A DNA stretch of 46,770 nt from Proteobacteria bacterium UBA1844 (GCA_002338615.1 DDIS01000096.1:1-46770); one strand, 5' to 3'. Shown: positions 1 to 8,002, counted from the stretch's first letter. Notes: generated by a model from the sequence alone, not told the origin. Program-made: numbers and translations.

Positions 1-661
1 GCCGTGCGCCAGCCCGGGCCGCCATGGCAAGTCCATCGCCGGTCGCCTCGACCGGGTTCGTCGTCCGCCACCAGGCCATGCCGATACCGCCGGTCGCGAG
101 GACGACGCGCGAAGCGCGATGAAAAACCCAGCCTTCGTTCGGGTCGATCGCGATCAGGCCATCGACCCGTCCGCCGCACACGTGCAGGTCATAGGCGAAG
201 GTATTCTCAAGGACGCAAATTGACGGTGTTTGACGCACTCTCTGGATAAGCGACGAGACGAGAACCTCACCGGTGGAGTCACCACCCGCATGCACCACCC
301 TGGCGTGCCGATGCGCGGCTTCGCGCGCCAGGTGCAGCGTGCCATCGAGTGCGCGATCGAAGGGCACACCCGCATCGACCAACAGCTGCAAACCGGTGAT
401 CCCGTCCACCGCCAGGTCCAGCGCGCGTTCGGCATTGCTCAGGCCGGCGCCAGCTGCCACGGTGTCCTTTGCGTGTTCTTCGGGCGAGTCCCCGGCACCG
501 AGTGCCGCGGCGATGCCGCCTTTCGCCAGGAAACTTGAGCCACCGGCTAACGTCGATGTCTTGGTGATTAGCGTTACGGGTCGCGGCGCCAGCGCCAGTG
601 CGCAAACGAGCCCGGCGATGCCGGAACCAACAATGACAACATCGTGGGCACGCACGATCAT
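1..661 (-). CDS. nadB: L-aspartate oxidase, N-terminal part (cut by window edge)
   Basis: This flavoenzyme would oxidise L-aspartate to iminoaspartate, the first step of bacterial NAD synthesis, in the cytoplasm. The frame starts at an ATG at 661 and stays open to base 1, giving about 220 residues of a protein that is usually near 530. The start carries the FAD-binding dinucleotide fold VVIVGSGIAGL (about residues 8-18). It is followed by the conserved FLAKGGIAAALG segment, and near the window edge by NPVEATGDGLAMAARAGA, both characteristic of the succinate dehydrogenase/NadB flavoprotein family. nadA ends 24 bases upstream on the same strand, so the two form a nadA-nadB operon whose products act in sequence. 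The C-terminal helical domain lies outside the window. Confidence 0.93.
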   Translation of the reverse strand, partial: MIVRAHDVVIVGSGIAGLVCALALAPRPVTLITKTSTLAGGSSFLAKGGIAAALGAGDSPEEHAKDTVAAGAGLSNAERALDLAVDGITGLQLLVDAGVPFDRALDGTLHLAREAAHRHARVVHAGGDSTGEVLVSSLIQRVRQTPSICVLENTFAYDLHVCGGRVDGLIAIDPNEGWVFHRASRVVLATGGIGMAWWRTTNPVEATGDGLAMAARAGAR

Positions 662-685
662 GTTCGCCGGGTCGCGCACGATGCG

Positions 686-1684
686 TTACCGTCCGACGGC
701 CAACATTCTCTCAACGGCGGCGCGTGCGTTGACCGCAACGATCGGATCGATTTCAACGCGCGGTTCAAGCGTCTCAAGGGAGCGCTGGATATTTTCCAGT
801 GTGATGCGCTTCATGTGCGGGCACAGGTTACACGGACGAATGAACTCGACGTCGCTGACGTTTGCGGCAATGTTGTCGCTCATCGAACACTCCGTAACCA
901 TCAACACTTTCGGGGGCCTTCTGGTCTCGACATAGCTTTGCATCTGCGCCGTCGAGCCGACGAAGTCAGCTGCGCGCAAGACCTCCGGCGGGCATTCCGG
1001 GTGCGCGATAATGGTTAGGCCTTCATGGCCGCTGCGAAACTCATTGAGTTCTTGCGCGGTAAAGCGTTCGTGCACTTCGCAATGACCCTGCCACGGGATG
1101 ATCTCGACGTCGGTCTGCTCGGCAACGTAGGACGCGAGGTACTCATCGGGTATGAATATGACCTGCCGTGTGCCCAGCGACTCGACCACCTCAACGGCAT
1201 TTCCGGAGGTGCAGCAAATATCCGACTCGGCTTTGACCTCCGCTGACGTATTTACGTAGGTGACGACGGGCACGCCAGGGTGTTTCCGGCGCAACTCGCG
1301 GACATCCTCGGCCGTGATGGATTCCGCCAACGAGCACCCTGCCCGTACATCCGGGATCAATACGATCTTATCGGGATTCAGCAGCTTGGCGGTCTCCGCC
1401 ATGAAGTGCACGCCGGCCAGCACGATGACATCGGCACTGGTTTCAACGGCCCGTCTTGCCAGTGCGAGCGAGTCGCCCGTTATATCCGCCACGCAATGAA
1501 AGATCTCCGGCGTCTGGTAGTTGTGAGCGAGAATGACCGCGTTGCGTTCCTTCTTCAGCTCATTGATCGCCGCCACGTACGGAGCGTGTATCGGCCATTC
1601 GAATTCCGGAATGACCGTCTTGACGCGGTCGTACAGCGGAGCGACTTTCGCCAGATCCGCAGCGTATCGGGGGTTGCTTACCAT
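686..1684 (-). CDS. nadA: Quinolinate synthase A
   Basis: This 332-residue 4Fe-4S enzyme condenses iminoaspartate (made by NadB) with dihydroxyacetone phosphate to give quinolinate. The three cluster-ligand cysteines of the family are visible as Cys117 (RAGCSLAE), Cys202 ([11 protein letters not shown]) and Cys288 (CNLCPHMK). The substrate-binding motif ILAHNYQ is at residues 51-57. Length is typical of the family. The gene is the first of the nadA-nadB pair and is divergent from an NrtR-like regulator. The palindromes at 1739-1785 lie about 55-100 bases upstream of its start, so repression when NAD metabolites are plentiful is likely. Nothing is missing or unusual in the gene itself. Confidence 0.97.
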   Translation of the reverse strand: MVSNPRYAADLAKVAPLYDRVKTVIPEFEWPIHAPYVAAINELKKERNAVILAHNYQTPEIFHCVADITGDSLALARRAVETSADVIVLAGVHFMAETAKLLNPDKIVLIPDVRAGCSLAESITAEDVRELRRKHPGVPVVTYVNTSAEVKAESDICCTSGNAVEVVESLGTRQVIFIPDEYLASYVAEQTDVEIIPWQGHCEVHERFTAQELNEFRSGHEGLTIIAHPECPPEVLRAADFVGSTAQMQSYVETRRPPKVLMVTECSMSDNIAANVSDVEFIRPCNLCPHMKRITLENIQRSLETLEPRVEIDPIVAVNARAAVERMLAVGR

Positions 1685-1738
1685 GACACCTGCCTGTTTG
1701 ATTGTTTCAGTCCTTGAAACGGGGCCTCTGTACTCACT

Positions 1739-1761
1739 AATATGCTCTGATCGAGCATATT
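1739..1761. promoter_or_regulatory. NrtR-type operator, site 1 (perfect inverted repeat)
   Basis: The sequence AATATGCTC, five bases, then GAGCATATT forms a perfect 9-bp inverted repeat in the nadA/nrtR intergenic region. Its position between a nad operon and a divergent NrtR-family gene makes autoregulated NrtR binding the simplest reading. The assignment is inferred from context and symmetry. Confidence 0.7.
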
Positions 1762-1762
1762 A

Positions 1763-1785
1763 ATTATACTCGCAAAGAGCATATG
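1763..1785. promoter_or_regulatory. NrtR-type operator, site 2 (imperfect copy)
   Basis: A second, weaker copy of the same arrangement (TATACTC, five bases, GAGCATA) is centred 24 bases from the first, a little over two helical turns away. This places both on roughly the same face of the DNA, as expected for cooperative binding. An ATG at 1783 lies inside this site, which argues against it being the regulator's true start. Confidence 0.55.
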
Positions 1786-1830
1786 CTGTGTCAAGCTCAA
1801 TTTTCGTGCATGCCCTCCAGGGAAGCTCAC

Positions 1831-2820
1831 ATGACCATACAAACCGCTGACACCGTGATTAACTTGATCGGCGTCATCGTCGCCGTGACCGATGAGGTAC
1901 CGAGAGTGCTGGTTGTCGATCAGGGGGAGCAAACGGCGCTACCGAACGGTCTGTTCAGGCCTTCGCAGCACGACAGTCTTGAAAATGGCTTGCGACACCT
2001 GGTCGAAGCGCAAACCGGTCTCGACCTGTTCTATGTCGAACAACTGTATACCTTTGGCAATCGCTACCGCGACCCGACGGAAATTGCGGGAGGACCGAGA
2101 GTTGTGTCCATCGCCTACATCGCATTAACGCGTGAAGATACGCTCCCCGGCGAGAACGTCCGATGGGCCAACTGGTACGGATTTCTGCCGTGGGAGGACT
2201 GGCGTGGTGGGCGGCCAAAAGTCATCGAAGAAACTATAGAACCCGCACTGCACAGCTGGGTGCGGCAAGCGCAACAATCCCGGCGTCAAAAAAACCGCCG
2301 GGAACGATTGCAAGTCACGTTCGGGGAGCGTCGTTCCGCCGAGATGGACGCTGTCCTGGTACTTGAGCGTTTCGAACTGCTGTACGAGGCGGGCATCGTC
2401 GACGAAGCCCGAAGAGACAAACAGGCGCTCGGCGATCCGCCGGAGGTGACCGCCGAAAATCGCGCCCTCGAAGAAGACCTGGGAACACCCATGGCCTCCG
2501 ATCATCGCCGCGTGCTCGCCACTGCCCTCGGACGACTGCGCGGAAAGCTCGCCTATCGACCCGTCGTATTCGAGTTACTGCCCGGCGAGTTTACGCTCCT
2601 GCAATTGCAAAGAGTTTCGGAAGCGTTGAGTGGCGCCAAGATTCACAAGCAAAACTTTCGACGGCTCGTTGCTAACGCGGACCTGGTCGAACCCATAGGC
2701 CGAACGACCGCCGTCGGTCGCGGCCGGCCTGCTGAACTGTTCCGCTTTCGTCGAGAAGTACTGGGTGAAAAACTTACCGTCGGATTGTCACGACCGAAAA
2801 TGCGCGACGAATACTCGTAG
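1831..2820 (+). CDS. nrtR: NrtR-family (Nudix-related) transcriptional regulator of NAD metabolism
   Basis: The protein of about 329 residues has a Nudix-like N-terminal domain (about 10-135) and a C-terminal winged helix (about 240-312). The second part shows the family pattern FELLPGEFTLLQLQ and KQNFRRLV. The Nudix box is degenerate: the REUxEE core is replaced by LENGLRHLVEAQTGL, as in NrtR proteins, which bind ADP-ribose compounds without hydrolysing them. It is divergent from nadA-nadB with paired palindromes between, so it most likely represses nadAB and itself. I chose the ATG at 1831, with AGGGA seven bases upstream. In-frame ATGs at 1783 and 1810 exist, but the first lies within an operator. 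A catalytic Nudix hydrolase is unlikely because of the missing glutamates. Confidence 0.85.
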   Translation: MTIQTADTVINLIGVIVAVTDEVPRVLVVDQGEQTALPNGLFRPSQHDSLENGLRHLVEAQTGLDLFYVEQLYTFGNRYRDPTEIAGGPRVVSIAYIALTREDTLPGENVRWANWYGFLPWEDWRGGRPKVIEETIEPALHSWVRQAQQSRRQKNRRERLQVTFGERRSAEMDAVLVLERFELLYEAGIVDEARRDKQALGDPPEVTAENRALEEDLGTPMASDHRRVLATALGRLRGKLAYRPVVFELLPGEFTLLQLQRVSEALSGAKIHKQNFRRLVANADLVEPIGRTTAVGRGRPAELFRFRREVLGEKLTVGLSRPKMRDEYS

Positions 2821-2885
2821 CCGCGCCGCAAACGCAGCAAGCGACGGCGAATCCCGTCCACGTCGTCTGCCAGCGCAAGACGATG

Positions 2886-4544
2886 CTAACCTGGTCCGGC
2901 CGTGCCACCAGCCGGCCCGAAAGTCTCGGTGCGAATGCGATCGGGCTCGACTCCACGCGCATTGAGTGCGGTTGATATGTCCGACAGGAAACTGATGGGG
3001 CCGCAAATATAGAAGTCTGCATCGAGCCCCGAGACGAGTTCCTCAATGACATCGCCGGTTACGCGTCCTACGCGATGGTAATCCAGGTTCTGAACATCCT
3101 CTGCCCGCGGCTGGCTGTACGCGACATCGACGGTGACGTTCGGCCTCGCGGCCGCCAGCGTACGAACTTCACGGGCCAATGGGTGATGGGCGCCGTCGCG
3201 AGCGCCGTGAATAAACACGATTGCCCGGTTGTCGGCCGCTGCACTCAACTGATGCAGCATGCTGACCATCGGTGTCACACCGATGCCGGCACTCACAAGT
3301 ACCGCGGATCTGCCAGAAGGCGTCACCACGAAATCGCCGGCAGGCCATCTGGCATTGATGATGTCGCCCTCGGCTACGACGTCATGCAGAAATCGCGATA
3401 CCATGCCCTGCGATTCGCGCTTGACGCTGATCCGGTAGTGACCAAGACCAGGCCCAATGGACAAGGTGTAGGTACGATTAACGGGTAAGGTCTGGCCCGT
3501 GATTCTCAGCTCAATCGGCAAATACTGGCCAGCCTCGAAATCCGGCAGTGGGCCGCCATCTCGCGCGATGAGTTCGAACGAGAAGACGTCGTCGCTTTCC
3601 CGGGTTTTTCGCAGGACTTGAAGTGCGCGTATAGCGCCACCCGGTTCGCCCCAACGAAGCGGCAACACGCCACTCAATCGTACGATAGCCGCAACGTCGA
3701 TCGTCACCAGCCGTTGCGCCCCGGGATGTGCTGCAAGCTCGCCAGATGCCCAGTCGATCGTTGCCGTGCCAGTAATCTGTAACAGGTCGCCCTTTCTAAA
3801 ATCGACAAACAGCAATCCAACACGAGGGTCCATCACGAGGTTGCCAATCGTGTTGAAATGCCTGTTGCCCGCGTAATCGGGAAAGACCAGCCGCGTGTCG
3901 CTGAGTACTTTGACAAAGCCCGGTGCCCCGCCGCGATGCGACGCGTCCATGCCGTTGGCAGCACGGTTGCCGCCCTCGCCGCTGTAGCCGCTTGCGATAA
4001 AGAACGTATCGGCCGAACGGATCCAGGCCTGCATCTCAGCGTCCAGCCGCTCGTGCCGCGATGCACTCGACCGGGCCGGGTCGACATCGACCGCGTGCCA
4101 TTTTCGTTCGGTAATGTATTGGGGACAGTTACCAAATGTCTGGTCGACGCTCACTCCAAGCTCATTCGCGCCGGTTTCGGTGATCGTTCCGTTCGCACGA
4201 TTGCGCCGCCGGGTCGTGGGTTCGATCCCGAGCAAACCGAGTTTGCTGCCGGCCACCAGCGAGGATTCGAGCGCGTCGCCTTGCAACGGCCGCGCCTCGA
4301 TTAGCAAGTTGCGATCGTCCGGTGACTTGATGAAACCGGGCTGACCGGCCAGCAAGCTTGCCCAGGGGCGCCCGGTCCGGTCCCGCGCGGCCGCAACTAC
4401 GAACGGCAGCTGCGCATAGAATTCACGGTGCTGGTCCGGCATGAACGGCCGGACCACCCGACGCGCCCAGGGCTCTATCGCGTCGCGTACACCGACGCGC
4501 GTTTGCACCTGTTGCTCGCCAACGTGGAACGGCGATTCGATCAT
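2886..4544 (-). CDS. PNPOx-like / ferredoxin-reductase-like flavoprotein fusion
   Basis: The 552-residue protein joins a pyridoxamine-phosphate-oxidase-type FMN-binding split barrel (about 40-270, with a central SGYSGEGGNRAANGMDASHR segment) to an FAD/NAD(P)H reductase module. In that module RTYTLS (357-362) is the FAD-binding motif, GIGVTP (420-425) the pyridine nucleotide motif and CGP (514-516) the end signature. Many relatives add a C-terminal 2Fe-2S ferredoxin domain. This one stops just after TETFGPA and has none, so electrons would pass from NAD(P)H to FAD and perhaps straight to the FMN domain. The start ATG at 4544 overlaps the stop of the upstream VOC gene by four bases (ATGA), implying translational coupling. 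The substrate is unknown. A divergent LysR gene probably controls the pair. Confidence 0.85.
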   Translation of the reverse strand: MIESPFHVGEQQVQTRVGVRDAIEPWARRVVRPFMPDQHREFYAQLPFVVAAARDRTGRPWASLLAGQPGFIKSPDDRNLLIEARPLQGDALESSLVAGSKLGLLGIEPTTRRRNRANGTITETGANELGVSVDQTFGNCPQYITERKWHAVDVDPARSSASRHERLDAEMQAWIRSADTFFIASGYSGEGGNRAANGMDASHRGGAPGFVKVLSDTRLVFPDYAGNRHFNTIGNLVMDPRVGLLFVDFRKGDLLQITGTATIDWASGELAAHPGAQRLVTIDVAAIVRLSGVLPLRWGEPGGAIRALQVLRKTRESDDVFSFELIARDGGPLPDFEAGQYLPIELRITGQTLPVNRTYTLSIGPGLGHYRISVKRESQGMVSRFLHDVVAEGDIINARWPAGDFVVTPSGRSAVLVSAGIGVTPMVSMLHQLSAAADNRAIVFIHGARDGAHHPLAREVRTLAAARPNVTVDVAYSQPRAEDVQNLDYHRVGRVTGDVIEELVSGLDADFYICGPISFLSDISTALNARGVEPDRIRTETFGPAGGTAGPG

Positions 4545-4939
4545 GCCGCGATCAGTTCCAGTCGAATGTTGCCCGGAATGCGGCACATCATGTGACTGAT
4601 GCCGGTATCGCCGAGTCCCTCGGGTTCGAACTCGATCTCGACATCGTCGCGCGCAGCAAGCTCCGCGGCCAGGCCAGTGAGATCGTTCGCACGCAGCGCA
4701 AGGTGATGCAGGCCGATGTTGGCACGACGGTCGAACGGCACCGCGGTGGCCGGGTCTTCTGCTTGCCACAGCGTGATCAGGATGGAGCCATCGCTCAGGA
4801 ATACCGCCGGGTAATCCGGCACCTCGCCGACCTGGTTGAAGCGGAGCGCATCGATGAAGAAATTGCGTGCCCTGGAAAGGTCGGGGACGGTCAGGCCCAC
4901 GTGGTGTACGCCGCTGGTTTTTGATCGCTGGTCACTCAT
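4541..4939 (-). CDS. VOC-superfamily (glyoxalase/dioxygenase fold) protein
   Basis: This 132-residue protein starts SGVHHVGLTVPDLSRARNFF, the classic first beta-alpha unit of vicinal-oxygen-chelate proteins. A second unit begins at IGLHHLALRANDL. Candidate metal ligands are the His in VHHVGL, the His in GLHHLAL and a Glu near the C-terminus (IRLELIAA). The fold covers lyases, dioxygenases and resistance proteins, so the reaction cannot be named. The ATG at 4939 has GGAGAAAGA just upstream. A longer in-frame upstream stretch crosses the promoter region of the LysR gene and is not plausible. It is the first gene of a coupled pair with the PNPOx/reductase fusion. Confidence 0.85.
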   Translation of the reverse strand: MSDQRSKTSGVHHVGLTVPDLSRARNFFIDALRFNQVGEVPDYPAVFLSDGSILITLWQAEDPATAVPFDRRANIGLHHLALRANDLTGLAAELAARDDVEIEFEPEGLGDTGISHMMCRIPGNIRLELIAA

Positions 4940-5023
4940 TGGTCTTTCTCCTCGGGTGGGGACTAGTCGAAGATTGAGTGTGCCATGGCGCAGGATTCGA
5001 ATAAATGGTGGCATTTTTATAAT

Positions 5024-5046
5024 ATTACTGCGTTTTCCGTAGTAAT
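5024..5046. promoter_or_regulatory. LysR-type binding site (T-N11-A dyad)
   Basis: ATTACT, eleven bases, then AGTAAT forms a dyad containing the T-N11-A core that LysR-type regulators recognise. It ends eight bases before the LysR start codon at 5055, in the divergent region shared with the VOC/flavoprotein pair. Binding here is inferred. Confidence 0.5.
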
Positions 5047-5054
5047 CTATTCGG

Positions 5055-5957
5055 ATGGACCGAATCGCCGCAATGCGCACATTTGTCGAGATTGTCGATC
5101 GCGGCAGCCTGACTGCGGCCGCGGAGACCCTCGGCCTGTCACAACCTGCGGTCGTCAGGAAACTGGCCGCTCTTGAGAAACACCTCGGCGCATTGTTGTT
5201 GCGGCGCACGACGCGGCGGATGTCACTCACGCCTGAGGGACGGGAATTTCTCGAACGATCCCGGCAGATTCTTGCGGATATTGACGACGCGGAACGTGCC
5301 GTCGGCCAGGACGATACCGAGCCACGCGGTGAAATCCGGATGACTGCCCCGCTTGAATTCGGCCGGATGCATGTGGCACCGGCACTGACTTCATTCTTGT
5401 GGCGCTATGATCGGGTTCGCCTCGATCTGTTGTTGCTCGACCGTAACGTAGACCTTGTTAACGAGGGCATCGACCTGGCGCTGCGCATCGGTGCATTGCC
5501 GGATTCGTCATTGATCGCCGTTCGTGTCGGCGAAGTACGGCACGTCACGGTCGCGAGCCCGGCGCTGCTACAGCGCACGGGAATCCCGCAGCACCCGAAG
5601 GCACTGTCGAGGCTCCCGTGTATCCGGCAGCAGAATATGCCCCGACCAGAGACGGACTGGCTGTTTCGCGAAGACTCGAAAGACCTTGTCGTACCGGTCG
5701 ACGGCCGCTTTGGTTGTAACCAGATTGCGGCTGCGGTGTCCGCCTGCGTTAACGGTATGGGTTTTGGACAGTTCCTTTCGTACCAGACACAGGAACTCGT
5801 CGAGCAAGGCGCGTTGCAGATTGTTTTGCAGGGCTATGAACCCTCGCTCTGGCCGGTTAATCTCGTTTACCCCGGCGGCCGGCTCGTGTCATCTCGCCAG
5901 CGCGCGCTGATTGCCTGGCTAAAAGATGCGCTGCCACAACGTGGGGCGTTTGCATAG
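5055..5957 (+). CDS. LysR-family transcriptional regulator
   Basis: The 300-residue protein has the LysR winged helix-turn-helix at residues 1-60 (MDRIAAMRTFVEIVDRGS, then AAAETLGLSQPAVVRKLAALE). A periplasmic-binding-protein-like effector domain occupies about residues 90-290. Length is normal for the family. It is divergent from the VOC/PNPOx-reductase pair, and a T-N11-A dyad lies between, so local control of that pair plus autoregulation is the expected role. Nothing in the sequence identifies the effector. Confidence 0.92.
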   Translation: MDRIAAMRTFVEIVDRGSLTAAAETLGLSQPAVVRKLAALEKHLGALLLRRTTRRMSLTPEGREFLERSRQILADIDDAERAVGQDDTEPRGEIRMTAPLEFGRMHVAPALTSFLWRYDRVRLDLLLLDRNVDLVNEGIDLALRIGALPDSSLIAVRVGEVRHVTVASPALLQRTGIPQHPKALSRLPCIRQQNMPRPETDWLFREDSKDLVVPVDGRFGCNQIAAAVSACVNGMGFGQFLSYQTQELVEQGALQIVLQGYEPSLWPVNLVYPGGRLVSSRQRALIAWLKDALPQRGAFA

Positions 5958-6035
5958 GGTGATTCGGCCCGGAATTGATTGAGTTAGCCAAGCCAGTATC
6001 GAACGTTTCGAAAGCGTTCGTCTATTGGGGGACAC
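5958..6035. other. Non-coding tail after the LysR gene
   Basis: This stretch contains a short inverted repeat at about 6000-6020 (CGAACG around TTTCGAAAG then CGTTCG), without a T-run. It may be a weak terminator. The LysR gene ends at 5957 and the decayed antitoxin fragment begins at 6036, so the whole 5958-6480 interval has no intact gene. Confidence 0.4.
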
Positions 6036-6155
6036 TCACCCATGCTTCGCCCTATGGCGTTGCCGCGCATCCTCCCATATCTCATCGACGCTGCGATCGC
6101 TAAAACCGCTCTGCTCGCCTTCAATCAATGCGGCACGAATAGCCTCAATTTTTGT
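6036..6155 (-). pseudogene. C-terminal fragment of a ParD-like antitoxin
   Basis: Read on the minus strand, this stretch encodes about 39 residues ending in a TGA at 6038-6036. It includes IEAIRAALIEGEQSGFSD and ends RQRHRAKHG, the dimer/toxin-binding tail typical of ParD/CC2985-type antitoxins. No ribbon-helix-helix N-terminus precedes it. Upstream bases (6162-6214) instead hold a TGTCCAC/GTGGACA inverted repeat with about 39 bases between its arms. It is therefore a remnant left by deletion. It lies on the chromosomal side of the tRNA fragment and is not adjacent to the ParE-like remnant at 6481 in the normal antitoxin-then-toxin order. Confidence 0.55.
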
Positions 6156-6265
6156 AGTGTTTGTCCACTTATGCGAGCTGTCTACGTATTTTGGACGGAT
6201 GTCAATTGTGGACACGTGTTTTTAACGCTATCGCAAGAGCCCCGGAAACGCAGTCATGCAAAAGG

Positions 6266-6291
6266 GGGGCAGAACCTGTTAGTTCTGACCC
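6266..6291. repeat. REP-like hairpin
   Basis: GGGGCAGAAC, six bases, then GTTCTGACCC forms a 10-bp stem with one mismatch. The right arm recurs exactly at 8969-8978. Such GGGTCAGAAC-type hairpins are typical of REP elements mobilised by IS200-like (RAYT) transposases, but no transposase is present in the window. Confidence 0.4.
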
Positions 6292-6309
6292 GCTAGTGTC
6301 TTAAAAAAA

Positions 6310-6355
6310 TGGTGCCGGCACCAAGAGTCGAACTCGGGACCTACTGATTACAAAT
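6310..6355 (-). other. 3' half of tRNA-Thr(TGT), probable attachment site
   Basis: On the minus strand the sequence reads as an anticodon stem-loop with loop TTTGTAA (anticodon TGT), variable loop AGGTC, and a T-stem CCGAG/CTTGG around TTCGACT. It then has the acceptor strand TGCCGGC, discriminator A and CCA. All of these elements fold properly. The D-arm and 5' acceptor strand are absent: bases 6356 onward do not match a tRNA 5' half. A T-run (6303-6309) directly follows the CCA, as in a natural tRNA terminator. The broken side faces the accessory region and the CCA side faces the chromosome, which fits the distal core of an island integrated into a tRNA 3' end. Confidence 0.8.
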
Positions 6356-6480
6356 CAATTCTGCAATCAAGGAATAATGCGGTCTCCAGCCCCGTTTCTT
6401 TAGAATTTCGCCGAGATTTAGCCTTGCAGCCATGCGGTATGCATGGATATTCTTAGAAAGAAAAGGAGCGATAGTGTTCC

Positions 6481-6678
6481 CTAGAATGCTTTGCTTGCGC
6501 CCTGAATTTTCAAGATACGCATTATCTCCACGCCCTGCGCCTCGATACGGTAGTAGATCGAATGCGCGCCGCACACGCTACGGTGATAGTCAGGTCGAAT
6601 ATGGTCAACCGCCGGATATAGCTTCGGTTTGACGATTTGTACCGAAATTTGAGCTAAAACCGGCCATCCCGCGTGCAA
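6481..6678 (-). pseudogene. ParE/RelE-type toxin, C-terminal fragment
   Basis: About 65 residues remain. They include VDHIRPDYHRSVCG, the strand pair AHSIYYRIEAQGVEIMRIL and the end GASKAF, which is the C-terminal half of ParE-family toxins. The N-terminal helical hairpin is missing, and a TGA lies in frame just upstream. No antitoxin gene precedes it; the next gene is an unrelated 142-codon frame. It is very unlikely to make an active toxin. The stretch between it and the tRNA fragment (6356-6480) holds nothing I recognise. Confidence 0.55.
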
Positions 6679-6690
6679 ATCAACACGTTG

Positions 6691-7119
6691 TCATATTACG
6701 GCAGCGTGAAGATTTCCGCTGGCTGCAAACGCTAGTTGCTCCCCAACCGCCTTATTAATTCGGTCAATTTGAGGTATGTCGTAGACCCCGCAATATGTAG
6801 CAGACCCCGGCACAATCTTACTCACGCAAATTACTAACCGCCCAACGTTTTGAAAAACCCGTTGTCGGGCTACGCCTACATTCAACCTTGCAATCCTATC
6901 CTTCGGTTTCAGGGTTCTTGGAATCGCCGTTCGAATATCTACTAACTGCTCGTCCAGAATACTTTTGTTTGTTAACTCAAAACAGTGGACAGACAGATAC
7001 TCCTCTGGCGGGTCTGTCTCTAGCCGCAGGCGAAATTCCTCGCCGTCAACATCGTCTCCGTCGACGTTCCTGCCTCTGCAATGTCTGGCTATATGATGCT
7101 CATTGGGAATATCAGCCAT
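6691..7119 (-). CDS. Uncharacterised 142-residue protein, third gene of TIGR04255 operon
   Basis: The protein starts MADIPNEHHIARHCRG and contains EEYLSVHCFEL and KPKDRIARLNVG. To me this resembles a widely scattered family of small hypothetical proteins with an N-terminal H-x2-RHC block, a YLSV-x2-E block and a late conserved histidine. I know of no assigned function. The start overlaps the end of the preceding gene by eight bases, which implies translational coupling. There is no signal peptide or membrane segment, so it is cytosolic. Codon use is AT-richer than in the chromosomal genes to the left, consistent with recent acquisition. Its role can only be guessed from its two partners. Confidence 0.7.
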   Translation of the reverse strand: MADIPNEHHIARHCRGRNVDGDDVDGEEFRLRLETDPPEEYLSVHCFELTNKSILDEQLVDIRTAIPRTLKPKDRIARLNVGVARQRVFQNVGRLVICVSKIVPGSATYCGVYDIPQIDRINKAVGEQLAFAASGNLHAAVI

Positions 7120-8002
7120 TGCTATCCCAAAGCCAATCCAAGTTTGAACCTTGAGAAAGTGTCGGAATCACGTCACGCCATGACGTTCCGTCCGCAGAGC
7201 TAATCTGCGTCACCGATTGTCTCCTGCTATTCGGAGCAAACGCAATGTACTCCACAGTTCCATCCGCAGCAAATTCAATAGACAGTATCTCCCTTTCCGA
7301 CACCCTCCAGGTAGCCTTGACCTCTCCGGAACTAAGTAGAAAAATTAATGGAGTTCGAATGCTCGAATACTCCCTCAAGAACTCAACAAAAAACCGAACC
7401 GACTCCCACGACATTACGCGGAGTTCAGGGTCTTCAATAGAAATCTCAAGCTTATCTAGCAATCGGCTGTAAATTGACTGCACATCATTTCGAGGTAGAT
7501 TCAGAACTGACTCAATTTGATCACCAGCATTCCTAACGTTCTCAGAATCTAAGTAGTCAAACGGGCTGTAGGCGGCGGCATCGCCATGTATGACATCGTC
7601 ATCGTAGAAAGATATGCAATTAGGGCGTTCAGTAATCCAAACATTTGGCGAATATTTTCCGTAACCATAGACTTGATCGGACGAGCCCGCAATAAGGCTC
7701 CGATTTAGGTTGTGTCCGAAAGGCTGATCTTGGCGGCTTTGAATCACAGTCCCCGCAGGTAGGTTTCGGTGCCAAGTCGCAACAGCGCCCGCCCACATCA
7801 TGGAGTCATTATCTTGGATCTCACCGGTATGAACGTAGAGGTGCCCAGATCGATCAACACTTATTCGCACACGCGGATTAATGGCCAAATCGACTTTATC
7901 TTCGACATCCGGAACGGCCAACAGCCCGGTGAGCGTACTGACATCTGTTACTCCAGGAGCAATAAAAACTTGATCGGAGACTTGTTCGTTAAGTGCTGCC
8001 AT
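7112..8002 (-). CDS. Uncharacterised 296-residue protein, second gene of TIGR04255 operon
   Basis: I do not recognise this soluble protein. The N-terminal half (about 30-130) is rich in beta-strand-like sequence, including VRISVDRSGHLYVHTGE and CISFYDDDVIHGD. The middle (about 140-200) is predicted helical, with NLPRNDVQSIYSRLL. The C-terminal half returns to strands (EVKATWRVSEREILSIEF) and contains VEYIAFAPN before the end. No catalytic motif, signal peptide or membrane segment is evident. It overlaps the upstream TIGR04255 gene by 14 bases and the downstream gene by eight, so all three should be co-translated at related levels. A protein complex with its neighbours is plausible but unproven. 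Confidence 0.72.
   Translation of the reverse strand: MAALNEQVSDQVFIAPGVTDVSTLTGLLAVPDVEDKVDLAINPRVRISVDRSGHLYVHTGEIQDNDSMMWAGAVATWHRNLPAGTVIQSRQDQPFGHNLNRSLIAGSSDQVYGYGKYSPNVWITERPNCISFYDDDVIHGDAAAYSPFDYLDSENVRNAGDQIESVLNLPRNDVQSIYSRLLDKLEISIEDPELRVMSWESVRFFVEFLREYSSIRTPLIFLLSSGEVKATWRVSEREILSIEFAADGTVEYIAFAPNSRRQSVTQISSADGTSWRDVIPTLSQGSNLDWLWDSNG

Noticed and set aside
273..935. 220-codon plus-strand frame opposite nadB/nadA
   Set aside because: It lies antisense to two well-supported nad genes and has Ser/Thr/Arg-rich shadow composition.
6341..6574. 77-codon minus frame ending in the tRNA fragment
   Set aside because: Its stop is inside the tRNA-Thr half and it overlaps the ParE-like remnant in another frame, so it is a chance frame.
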